From contig JBPCKZ010000158.1 of assembly GCA_051003795.1 (NCBI GenBank), positions 1 to 18,986 on the forward strand: a stretch of 18,986 bases of DNA, read 5' to 3'. The notes under the pieces were generated by a model. That model searched no databases, was not told where the DNA came from, and saw nothing but the letters and a program-made list of their open reading frames with translations. Below are positions 1-6,811 of this stretch, one piece after another. A program made the translations under genes and the position numbers. The first letter of the stretch is position 1. Each line of letters begins with the position of its first letter. The stretch is from JALYXS01 sp051003795 (GTDB lineage: Bacteria; Acidobacteriota; Terriglobia; Bryobacterales; Bryobacteraceae).

Positions 1-28
1 GGTTCCGGGTGGTTGCGCTTTTCTCTCG

Positions 29-82
<54 letters not shown>

Positions 83-83
83 A

Positions 84-101
84 CTACGGGAAATGACATA
101 A
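84..101 (+). CDS. ilvB: Possible last codons of acetolactate synthase large subunit (ilvB), cut by the poly-C tract
   Basis: In the frame of positions 84-101 the sequence reads Leu-Arg-Glu-Met-Thr-stop, with TAA at 99-101 touching the ilvN ATG at 102. Acetolactate synthase large subunits often end in a Pro-rich stretch followed by a Leu-x-Glu-Met type tail, and ilvB usually sits directly upstream of ilvN. The residues before position 44 in this frame do not look like IlvB, so the tract may replace real coding sequence. Five residues are too few to identify a protein. This is an inference from tail resemblance and gene order. Confidence 0.25.
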   Translation, partial: LREMT

Positions 102-650
102 ATGTTGCAAATTATCTCGGTCTTACTTGAAAACAAACCCGGAGCCTTGCTGCGGGTCACCGGCCTGCTCTCCGCGCGCGGTTACAACATCGAGAGCTTA
201 ACGGTGGCGCGCACGGTCGACCCGGAGCTGTCCCGCATGACGATTATCGTCGATGTGGACGATAAGCTGCGCGCGCAGGTCATCAAGCAGATGAATAAGC
301 TGATCAACGTGCTGCAAGCCGCGGATCTCACCGATTCGGCGGCGGTCTGCCGCGAAATGGTGCTGCTGCGCGTCCGTTCGCCGCAGGAATCGCGGGCCGC
401 GGTCCTGAAAGAGGCCGAAATTTTCGGCGCGCGCGTGGTCGATTCTTCAACCGGCGGCTTCGCGCTCGAAGTCACCGGCGAATCTGAAAAGCTCGACGAA
501 TTCATCGGCGTCATGCAAAGTTATGGCGATATCGAAGTTACCCGCTCGGGTGGCGTGGCGGTCTCGCTCGAAATCAAAAAATTGCGCCTGCAACCTCCAG
601 TGTTGACGCGGGCGGGCGCCAAATTAGAAGAGGTGGAACTCAATGGCTAG
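102..650 (+). CDS. ilvN: Acetolactate synthase small (regulatory) subunit
   Basis: This 182-residue protein is the regulatory subunit of acetohydroxyacid synthase (IlvN/IlvH). It binds the large catalytic subunit in the cytoplasm, raises its activity and confers feedback inhibition by valine. The N-terminal ACT domain covers about residues 3-76, with the family signatures LENKPGALLRV, RGYNIESLTV and DPELSRMTI. The C-terminal ALS small-subunit domain covers about residues 84-157. It is slightly longer than the usual 160-170 residues because of a short C-terminal tail. The ATG at 102 starts directly on the ACT domain; only a weak GGGAAA precedes it. It overlaps ilvC by 8 nt, which implies translational coupling. 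The catalytic subunit gene is not visible and presumably lies upstream of the poly-C tract. Confidence 0.97.
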   Translation: MLQIISVLLENKPGALLRVTGLLSARGYNIESLTVARTVDPELSRMTIIVDVDDKLRAQVIKQMNKLINVLQAADLTDSAAVCREMVLLRVRSPQESRAAVLKEAEIFGARVVDSSTGGFALEVTGESEKLDEFIGVMQSYGDIEVTRSGGVAVSLEIKKLRLQPPVLTRAGAKLEEVELNG

Positions 651-1686
651 ACGGTTTTACGAAAAAGACGGCGATCTCGCCCTATTGAAAGGCCGCACCG
701 TGGCCATTATCGGCTATGGCAGCCAGGGGCATGCCCATGCGCTGAACCTGCGCGATTCCGGCGTGGACGTGGTCGTCGGACTCTATGGGGGGAGCAAATC
801 GTGGAAGAAGGCCGAGGCGGCCGGGCTCAAGGTGACGACCACGAGCGATGCGGCGAAAGCCGCCCGGATCGTGATGATTCTGGTTTCCGATCATCTTCAG
901 GCGGACCTTTATAATCGCGAAATCGCGCCGCACATGACGCCCGGCAAAACGCTGATGTTCGCGCACGGGTTCAATATCCATTTCAAGCAAATCGCGCCGC
1001 CGGACGGGGTGGACGTATCGATGGTCGCGCCGAAAGCGCCGGGCCATCGGGTGCGCGAGTTGTTTACCGAAGGCGTGGGGGTGCCGGCACTGGTGGCGGT
1101 CGCGCAGAATGCCACGGGCCACGCGCTCGAGGACGCTCTGGCGTACGCGATGGCGCTCGGCTGCTTGAAAGCCGGCGTAATTGAAACCGATTTCCGCGAG
1201 GAGACCGAGAGCGATCTGTTCGGCGAGCAGGCCGTGCTCTGCGGGGGCGTGAGCGAGTTGATTCGCGCCGGCTTCGAGACGCTGGTGGAAGCCGGGTACG
1301 CGCCCGAGATCGCTTATTTCGAGTGCCTGCATGAGTTGAAGCTGATTGTCGATCTGATTCAGGAAGGCGGACTCGGTTATATGCGCTTTTCGGTTTCGGA
1401 TACGGCGGAATATGGCGATTATACGCGCGGCAAGCGGATCGTGAACGACGCTACTCGCGCTGAAATGCGAAAGATCCTGAAGGAAGTGCAGGACGGGGAT
1501 TTCGCGCGGCAGTGGATTGAAGAAAACCGGAGCGGGCGGCACAAGTTTTTGGCGATGCGCGAAGAAGCGCGCAACCAGCCGGTCGAGCAGGTAGGGCGGA
1601 GTCTACGCGAGATGATGACGTTTTTGAAGAAACGGAAAGAGGCCGGCGTGCCGGAAGAGCAACCGGCCATGGCTGCCAAGATCTAG
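643..1686 (+). CDS. ilvC: Ketol-acid reductoisomerase, class I
   Basis: This enzyme converts 2-acetolactate or 2-aceto-2-hydroxybutyrate to the dihydroxy acids of valine and isoleucine synthesis, using NAD(P)H and Mg2+. At 347 residues it is a short class I enzyme. The Rossmann motif GYGSQG is at 24-29, and the cofactor-phosphate loop is around LYGGSKSWKKAEA at 47-59; its Ser and Lys residues suggest NADPH. AHGFNIHF is at 107-114. The Mg2+ ligands are Asp191 and Glu195 (ESDLFGEQ) and Glu227 and Glu231 (ECLHELKL). Ser252 lies in SDTAEYG. The start codon is inside the end of ilvN, with a good ribosome binding site (GAGGTGGA, 630-637). cimA follows after 17 nt. Confidence 0.98.
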   Translation: MARRFYEKDGDLALLKGRTVAIIGYGSQGHAHALNLRDSGVDVVVGLYGGSKSWKKAEAAGLKVTTTSDAAKAARIVMILVSDHLQADLYNREIAPHMTPGKTLMFAHGFNIHFKQIAPPDGVDVSMVAPKAPGHRVRELFTEGVGVPALVAVAQNATGHALEDALAYAMALGCLKAGVIETDFREETESDLFGEQAVLCGGVSELIRAGFETLVEAGYAPEIAYFECLHELKLIVDLIQEGGLGYMRFSVSDTAEYGDYTRGKRIVNDATRAEMRKILKEVQDGDFARQWIEENRSGRHKFLAMREEARNQPVEQVGRSLREMMTFLKKRKEAGVPEEQPAMAAKI

Positions 1687-1703
1687 GATTTGCGGCACTC
1701 ATT

Positions 1704-3314
1704 ATGAAAATTTCCACGTTCGATACCACGCTGCGGGATGGCACGCAGGGCGAAGCCGTCTCGTTCTCGGTCGACGACAAGCTGCTCATCGCGCGGAAGC
1801 TCGACGAACTCGGTATCGACTACATCGAGGGCGGCTGGCCCGGCTCCAATCCCAAAGATAAGGAATTCTTCGCGCGCGCCAAAAGCCTGAAGCTGAATCA
1901 CGCGCGGATGACGGCGTTCGGTTCCACGCGCTTCGCCAAGAATCCCGTGCATGAAGACCGGAGCGTGCTCGCGATTCTCGATTCGGAAACGCCCACCGTT
2001 TCGATTTTCGGCAAGAGCTGGGACCTGCATACCAGCCGCGCCCTGGGCGTGACGGAGGAAGAAAATCAAGCGCTGATTTACGAGACGGTGCGGTTCCTGA
2101 AGGATCACGGCAAAGAAGTGATTTACGACGCCGAACATTTCTTCGACGGCTATAACGCCAATCCCGATTTTGCCTTGCGCACGCTGGACGCGGCGCAGCG
2201 GGCGGGCGCCGATATCCTCTGCCTCTGCGACACCAACGGCGGAACGCTTACGGGACGTCTGACGGAAATCGTCTCCGAGGTTCGCAAACGCTTTGACGGC
2301 GTGCTCGGCATCCATCCGCATAACGATTCGGACGTTGCCGTGGCCAATGCAATCGCCGCGGTCGAGCAGGGCGTCACGCACGTGCAGGGTTGCATGAACG
2401 GCTACGGCGAGCGTTGCGGCAACGCCAACCTGGCATCGATTATCGCGAATCTCGAACTGAAGCTGGGGCAGACGACTATTGGACCGGAGAAGTTAACCGA
2501 TCTCACCGCCGCGTGCCGCTTTATCGCGGAGTTGGCGAATCTGCCGCTGCGGCGCGATCAGTCGTTCGTGGGCCACAGCGCATTCGCTCACAAGGGCGGC
2601 ATTCACGTGAGCGCCGTTTTGAAAGATTCGGCGACTTATGAGCACATCGTACCGGCGCAGGTGGGGAACCGGCAGCGGGTGTTGGTCAGCGATCTGTCTG
2701 GCCGTAGTAACGTGCTTTATAAGTTGAAGCAGCACGGCTTGTCCGACCGGTTGAGCGAGGATGCGCGGCGCGAACTGCTCGAACGGATCAAAGAGATGGA
2801 ATATCAAGGCTATGAGCTTGAGGCCGCGGAAGGCACGTTCGAGCTGCTCGTGCGCGAAGCGCTCTCGCCGAATGTTCATTTCTTCGATGTAGAGGGCTAT
2901 GAGGTCAATACGAAATCCGGGATCGGCGGAGTCACCCGTTCGACCGCGACTGTCAACCTGACCTCGCAGGATGGGGTGCACTCGGCAACGGCGTCGGGGC
3001 ATGGGCCGGTGCATGCGCTCGATTTGTGTTTGCGCAAGTGCCTGTCTTCTTCCTATCCGCAGATTGCGGATGTCCGGTTGACCGACTACAAGGTTCGGGT
3101 GCTCGATTCGAAGAAGGGCACGGCGGCGAAAGTGCGGGTGCTGGTGGAATGGTCGGATCACCGCAAGAGCTGGTCGACGGTTGGCGTTTCGGACGACGTG
3201 ATCGAGGCGAGCTGGAACGCGCTCGTGGACGCGATCCGGCTGGAACTGATGCGGCTGACGGAGAAAGACGATTCGATCGAGAAGGCGGTGGAAGAAAACT
3301 GCTGGGGCGTGTAG
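1704..3314 (+). CDS. cimA: (R)-citramalate synthase
   Basis: CimA condenses pyruvate with acetyl-CoA to (R)-citramalate, the first step of threonine-independent isoleucine synthesis. The later steps use LeuCD and LeuB, then the Ilv enzymes. The 536 residues match the long CimA form: an HMGL-like TIM barrel over about 1-270, a linker, and a LeuA-type allosteric domain from about 400 to 530. Visible signatures are FDTTLRDGTQGE (6-17, with metal ligand Asp12), GGWPGSNPKD (43-52), DAEHFFDGY (142-150), the HxH metal site HPHNDSD (204-210) and NGYGERCGNANL (232-243). The EGGWPGSNP segment and the total length separate it from 2-isopropylmalate synthase, although older annotation may use that name. 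It probably belongs to the ilvN-ilvC operon. No clear ribosome binding site stands before the ATG. Confidence 0.94.
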   Translation: MKISTFDTTLRDGTQGEAVSFSVDDKLLIARKLDELGIDYIEGGWPGSNPKDKEFFARAKSLKLNHARMTAFGSTRFAKNPVHEDRSVLAILDSETPTVSIFGKSWDLHTSRALGVTEEENQALIYETVRFLKDHGKEVIYDAEHFFDGYNANPDFALRTLDAAQRAGADILCLCDTNGGTLTGRLTEIVSEVRKRFDGVLGIHPHNDSDVAVANAIAAVEQGVTHVQGCMNGYGERCGNANLASIIANLELKLGQTTIGPEKLTDLTAACRFIAELANLPLRRDQSFVGHSAFAHKGGIHVSAVLKDSATYEHIVPAQVGNRQRVLVSDLSGRSNVLYKLKQHGLSDRLSEDARRELLERIKEMEYQGYELEAAEGTFELLVREALSPNVHFFDVEGYEVNTKSGIGGVTRSTATVNLTSQDGVHSATASGHGPVHALDLCLRKCLSSSYPQIADVRLTDYKVRVLDSKKGTAAKVRVLVEWSDHRKSWSTVGVSDDVIEASWNALVDAIRLELMRLTEKDDSIEKAVEENCWGV

Positions 3315-3319
3315 CGCCT

Positions 3320-4042
3320 ATGAAGATACGCAGTTGGATCCTGATCTGCGCCACGACGGCAATGGCGCAAACGGCGTCACGAGCAGTGGTTGCCGTCGAC
3401 GGCTTCCATAACAACGAGAGCAAGATGCCGGACCATTACCGCTGGGACGGCACGCGGCCCGGCGGCTTCTCGGAATTCGGCAAGCTCCTGCAATCGCTCG
3501 GCGCGGAACTTCGCACGGTAACGGAGCGGGTGACGCCCGCAACCCTGTCGGGCATCGACGTCTTCATCATCGTCGATCCGGACACTCCGGCCGAAACGGA
3601 AGACCCCAAGTACATCGAACCCGCTGAAATAAACGCTATCGAGCAGTGGGTGAAGCAAGGCGGCCGCCTGGTGCTGCTCGGCAATGACAAGGGCAATGCC
3701 GAGTTTGAGCACTTCAACCGACTCGCCGCACGCTTTGGGATCGAGTTTCTGGAAACGACTTATCCCAAGGTCGCTGGAAAAGGAATACTGGTAACCACCG
3801 GATCGAACCCGATTTTTGAAAACGGGTTATCGCTCTACTTGGTGGAGATCGCGCCGCTCAAGCTCTCAAACGGCGCGGAATCGATCCTGACGGACAAGGG
3901 CACGCCGATCATGGCTCTATCGCGCGCCGGCAAAGGCGAAGCGTTCGCGCTCGGCGATCCATGGGTCTACAACGAATACGTCGATCGCAAAGACAATCGG
4001 CAAATTGCCACGAACCTATTCCGCATGTTGCTCAAGAAATAA
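3320..4042 (+). CDS. Secreted DUF4350/GATase1-like protein of unknown function
   Basis: This is a 240-residue protein. A start at 3320 gives a plausible signal peptide (MKIRSWILICATTAMA, cleavage near 16-21), so it is probably exported. The frame stays open upstream into cimA, but that extension is only cimA read out of frame. The mature part begins with a beta strand (VVAVDG) and the motif FHNNESKMPDHYRWDG (29-44). Alternating strands and helices follow, including VFIIVDPDTP (81-90) and GGRLVLLGNDKG (114-125), then the late segment GKGEAFALGDPWVYNEY. This looks like the glutamine-amidotransferase-like fold of DUF4350 proteins, some of which accompany or are fused to unsaturated-glycan hydrolases. 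No catalytic Cys-His pair is evident, so a binding role is more likely. It follows cimA by 5 nt, but a shared pathway is not apparent. Confidence 0.72.
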   Translation: MKIRSWILICATTAMAQTASRAVVAVDGFHNNESKMPDHYRWDGTRPGGFSEFGKLLQSLGAELRTVTERVTPATLSGIDVFIIVDPDTPAETEDPKYIEPAEINAIEQWVKQGGRLVLLGNDKGNAEFEHFNRLAARFGIEFLETTYPKVAGKGILVTTGSNPIFENGLSLYLVEIAPLKLSNGAESILTDKGTPIMALSRAGKGEAFALGDPWVYNEYVDRKDNRQIATNLFRMLLKK

Positions 4043-4043
4043 A

Positions 4044-4859
4044 TCACGACACCGTTTGCGCGTGATTCAGGGCCGCAACCAGAGAAACGCCGCCCAGGAT
4101 GTTGCCAATCAGCGCCGGGATAATGTAACCGAGCACCACATGTTGCGGAGATGCCGCGCCCGTGGTCGCGAGAAACAACACCTCGATCGATCCGGCGATG
4201 ACGTGGGTGAAGCCGCCGATTCCGATTACCCACGTGAGCGCCACGATCACGAAAAACCGCGCCGTCTCGGCGAAGGGCAATACCCAGACCAGCAGGGCGA
4301 TCAGCCACCCGGCGAAGATTCCGCGCAATAAGACCAACCCAAAGCCGAGGACCAGCGATTCTTTTCCGATCTCGTCAAAGGCTTTTTGCACGCCGCGGTC
4401 GAAGGCGGGCGTATTCCCCAGTACCCATGCGATCGCAAGCGCGCCGATCAAATTGGAAATCAGGACTACGGCCCACAGCCTGGCCACGGTCATGAAGGTT
4501 GCCAGGTCGCGCCGGTGCAGAAGCGGAAGAATCGGCGTTAGCGTATTTTCAGTGAACAATTGCTGCCGCCCGAGGATCACGATTACGAATCCAGTGCTGT
4601 AGCCGAACTTCGCGATAAGCGGCCGCCACGGGACATCCGGAATTTTCGATCGCAGGACAGCTTCGCCGATGAGGGAAAACCCCATGGAAAGCCCCGCGGC
4701 CAAGCCGGACCAGGCCAGAGCCGAAGGCGTCCGCCTGAGTTCTTCTTCGCCCTCCCGGCGAACTGCCTCATGGACGACGCGAACCGTCACCGAGCTCTTC
4801 GCTTCGGCTTCCTCCAGTTCGGGCTTGGTGAGTTCCAGATTGTTTTCGGGCACGGCCAT
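4044..4859 (-). CDS. Formate/nitrite transporter (FNT) family channel, YfdC-like
   Basis: This 271-residue membrane protein is from the FNT family of pentameric channels for small monocarboxylates, nitrite or hydrosulfide. An acidic, charged N-terminus (1-45, with HEAVRREGEEELRRTP) precedes about six hydrophobic segments; this N-terminal pattern resembles E. coli YfdC, whose substrate is not established. The segment LFTENTLTP (101-109) fits the first discontinuous helix loop. His219 in FTHVIAG fits the conserved central-pore His of FocA (EHVVAN). The ATG at 4859 is preferred because it leads into the conserved N-terminus; an ATG at 4886 would add nine residues across the upstream repeat. It is divergent from deoB and convergent with the preceding gene, with a single base between the two stop codons. 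Substrate is not assignable. Confidence 0.86.
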   Translation of the reverse strand: MAVPENNLELTKPELEEAEAKSSVTVRVVHEAVRREGEEELRRTPSALAWSGLAAGLSMGFSLIGEAVLRSKIPDVPWRPLIAKFGYSTGFVIVILGRQQLFTENTLTPILPLLHRRDLATFMTVARLWAVVLISNLIGALAIAWVLGNTPAFDRGVQKAFDEIGKESLVLGFGLVLLRGIFAGWLIALLVWVLPFAETARFFVIVALTWVIGIGGFTHVIAGSIEVLFLATTGAASPQHVVLGYIIPALIGNILGGVSLVAALNHAQTVS

Positions 4860-4868
4860 AAGCTTACT

Positions 4869-4895
4869 GCATGAGACATTCCGCATGATACATTC
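4869..4895. repeat. Tandem 13-bp direct repeat between divergent FNT and deoB starts
   Basis: GCATGAGACATTC (4869-4881) and GCATGATACATTC (4883-4895) are identical at 12 of 13 positions, with one base between them (period 14 bp). They fill most of the 42-nt gap between the divergent start codons at 4859 and 4902. The position suits a regulator binding site or overlapping promoter elements. On the minus strand TATCAT (4890-4885) resembles a -10 box; on the plus strand TACATT (4889-4894) is a weaker candidate just ahead of the deoB GTG. No matching -35 was found. That it works as an operator is inference. Confidence 0.6.
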
Positions 4896-4901
4896 GAACT
4901 T

Positions 4902-6065
4902 GTGTTTACGCGCGTGGTCTGGATCGTGCTCGATAGCGTGGGCATCGGCGCGATGCCGGATGCGGCCGAGTATGGCGACACGGGCAGCGACACGCTTGGA
5001 AATATCGACCGCCAACGCGGTCTGCGTCTTCCCAATCTGGAACGCCTCGGCTTGGGTAATCTCAAGAAGCTGGCAACGGTTCCCGCGGCGGATTTCCCGG
5101 CCGCGTCGTTCGGACGTTGCATGTTAGCCTCCCCCGGCAAGGACACGACCACGGGGCATTGGGAAATGGTTGGCATCCATCTCCCGAAGCCGCTTCCATT
5201 GTTCCCGAACGGCTTTCCAAAGGAAGCCATGGATACGTTCGAGCGCCGTATCGGACGCAAGACGCTTGGCAACAACGCGGCATCGGGAACGGAAATTATC
5301 GCAGAACTCGGCGCGGAGCACATGCGCACCGGTTCGCCGATCGTCTACACTTCGGCCGACAGCGTGTTTCAAATTGCGGCGCACGAAGCGGTGATTCCGG
5401 TTGGCGAACTATACCGCATCTGCGAGGTCGCGCGCGAAATTTTGCGCGGACCGCTCGAAGTGGGCCGCGTAATTGCCCGCCCTTTCACCGGAGCGCCCGG
5501 CTCGTTTACGCGTACCGCCAACCGGCACGATTACGCGTTAGCGCCGCCCCCAGGCATGCTTCTCGACAAACTCGCCGGGCGCGGCGTGCGCGTGTACGGC
5601 ATCGGCAAAATCTTCGATGTGTTTCTGGGCCGCGGCATCCGCGATCAAGTCAAAACGAAAAACAACGCCGACGGAATGGCGAAGACCCTGGAAGCCTTAA
5701 ACCAAGTGAACGGCGGACTCATATTCATTAATCTGGTGGATTTCGATCAGCAATATGGGCATCGCAACGACGTCGAAGGCTACGCGGCGGCGCTCGAAGA
5801 GTTCGACTCCTGGCTGCCGCGTTTATTCGAAAAACTGAAGCCGGGCGACCTGGTTCTGATCACGGCCGATCACGGTTGCGACCCCACCACGCCTTCGACC
5901 GATCACAGCCGCGAATACGTGCCCTTAATCGCCCATGGACCACGCGTTCGTGCGGCGATGGATTTGGGAACGCGCGCCACGCTCTCGGATTTAGGCCAGA
6001 CAGTGGCTGAAATCTTTTCGACGCGCATCGAAAAAGGAACCAGTTTTTTGCCATCGATATCATGA
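4902..6065 (+). CDS. deoB: Phosphopentomutase
   Basis: DeoB interconverts (deoxy)ribose 1-phosphate and (deoxy)ribose 5-phosphate with Mn2+, linking nucleoside breakdown to the pentose phosphate pathway and glycolysis. The 387 residues are typical in length. The alkaline-phosphatase-superfamily fold is marked by LDSVGIGAMPDA (10-21, metal ligand Asp11), KDTTTGHWEM (80-89, where Thr84 is the phosphorylated residue by alignment with the Bacillus enzyme), FDQQYGHRNDVEGY and TADHGCDPTTPSTDHSRE, with their metal-binding Asp and His. The start is a GTG; no in-frame ATG lies nearby upstream and no Shine-Dalgarno is visible, so the message may be leaderless or nearly so. It overlaps tpiA by 4 nt (ATGA). 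Confidence 0.97.
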   Translation: MFTRVVWIVLDSVGIGAMPDAAEYGDTGSDTLGNIDRQRGLRLPNLERLGLGNLKKLATVPAADFPAASFGRCMLASPGKDTTTGHWEMVGIHLPKPLPLFPNGFPKEAMDTFERRIGRKTLGNNAASGTEIIAELGAEHMRTGSPIVYTSADSVFQIAAHEAVIPVGELYRICEVAREILRGPLEVGRVIARPFTGAPGSFTRTANRHDYALAPPPGMLLDKLAGRGVRVYGIGKIFDVFLGRGIRDQVKTKNNADGMAKTLEALNQVNGGLIFINLVDFDQQYGHRNDVEGYAAALEEFDSWLPRLFEKLKPGDLVLITADHGCDPTTPSTDHSREYVPLIAHGPRVRAAMDLGTRATLSDLGQTVAEIFSTRIEKGTSFLPSIS

Positions 6066-6811
6066 GAAAACCCGTTATGGCGGGCAATTGGAAAATGTAC
6101 AAGACGCCCGCCGAAACGCGCGTGTTTTTCGACAAATTCAAGCCGCTTGTGGCCGAATGCACGCACTGTGAAATCGTAATCTGTCCGCCCTTCCCGAATC
6201 TCCCGGCCGCCGTGGACGAAACCCGCGGAAGCGGTATCCGGATTGGGGCGCAGAATCTTTATTGGGGCAGGGAAGGCGCGGTTACCGGCGAAGTTTCCGG
6301 CCACATGCTCCATGCCGTGGGCTGCACGCACGTAATCGTCGCGCACAGCGAGCGCCGCCAGTATTTCGGCGAAACCGAGGCGGACGTTCTCAAGAAAACG
6401 GTCGCGGCCCTGGACGCGAAGCTGACGCCCATTGTGTGCGTTGGCGAGCGTCTGGAAGAGCGGGATTCCAATTTGACCGAGGCCGTGCTGGTCCAGCAAT
6501 TTCAGGGCGGCATTGCGGGTTTGACGCCGGAAGAATTCGCCCGAATTATCATCGCCTATGAACCCGTTTGGGCCATCGGGACGGGCAAGACGGCCACGCC
6601 CGGAATTGCGGCCGATGCGCATCGCGCGATTCGCGCGGAGGCTCGCGCGCGCTTCGGCGAGGCGGCCGCAAATGCCGTGCGTATCCTCTACGGCGGAAGC
6701 GTCAAGCCCGATAACGCGGCCAGCTTGATGGCTCAACCCGAAATTGACGGCGCCTTGGTGGGAGGAGCAAGTCTTGATCCTGTGTCGTTTTCTTCCATCG
6801 TTAATTTTTAA
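6062..6811 (+). CDS. tpiA: Triosephosphate isomerase
   Basis: TpiA interconverts dihydroxyacetone phosphate and glyceraldehyde 3-phosphate in glycolysis and gluconeogenesis. The 249-residue TIM barrel is complete. Asn9 and Lys11 are in AGNWKMYK, the electrophile His95 is in VAHSERRQ, and the catalytic base Glu167 is in AYEPVWAIGTGK, which runs into the flexible lid ATPG. The phosphate-gripping segment LYGGSVKPDN (209-218) and the end GALVGGASLDP are canonical. It starts within the deoB stop (ATGA), so translation is probably coupled; together they form a small central-carbon unit. The downstream oxidoreductase begins inside its 3' end. Confidence 0.98.
   Translation: MRKPVMAGNWKMYKTPAETRVFFDKFKPLVAECTHCEIVICPPFPNLPAAVDETRGSGIRIGAQNLYWGREGAVTGEVSGHMLHAVGCTHVIVAHSERRQYFGETEADVLKKTVAALDAKLTPIVCVGERLEERDSNLTEAVLVQQFQGGIAGLTPEEFARIIIAYEPVWAIGTGKTATPGIAADAHRAIRAEARARFGEAAANAVRILYGGSVKPDNAASLMAQPEIDGALVGGASLDPVSFSSIVNF
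6761..6767 (+). promoter_or_regulatory. Strong ribosome binding site for the TTG-started oxidoreductase
   Basis: GGAGGAG lies inside the last codons of tpiA, 6 nt before a TTG at 6774. It is one of the best Shine-Dalgarno matches in the window, and it decides the start of the next gene, since the only ATG in that frame lies far inside the conserved FAD-binding region. Confidence 0.75.

Noticed and set aside
682..1542. 286-codon open frame antisense to ilvC
   Set aside because: It is the shadow of a highly conserved enzyme and its product is low-complexity, Arg/His-rich.
3026..3319. Upstream extension of the GATase-like protein into cimA
   Set aside because: The extension is cimA read in another frame; the leader peptide and conserved block begin at 3320.
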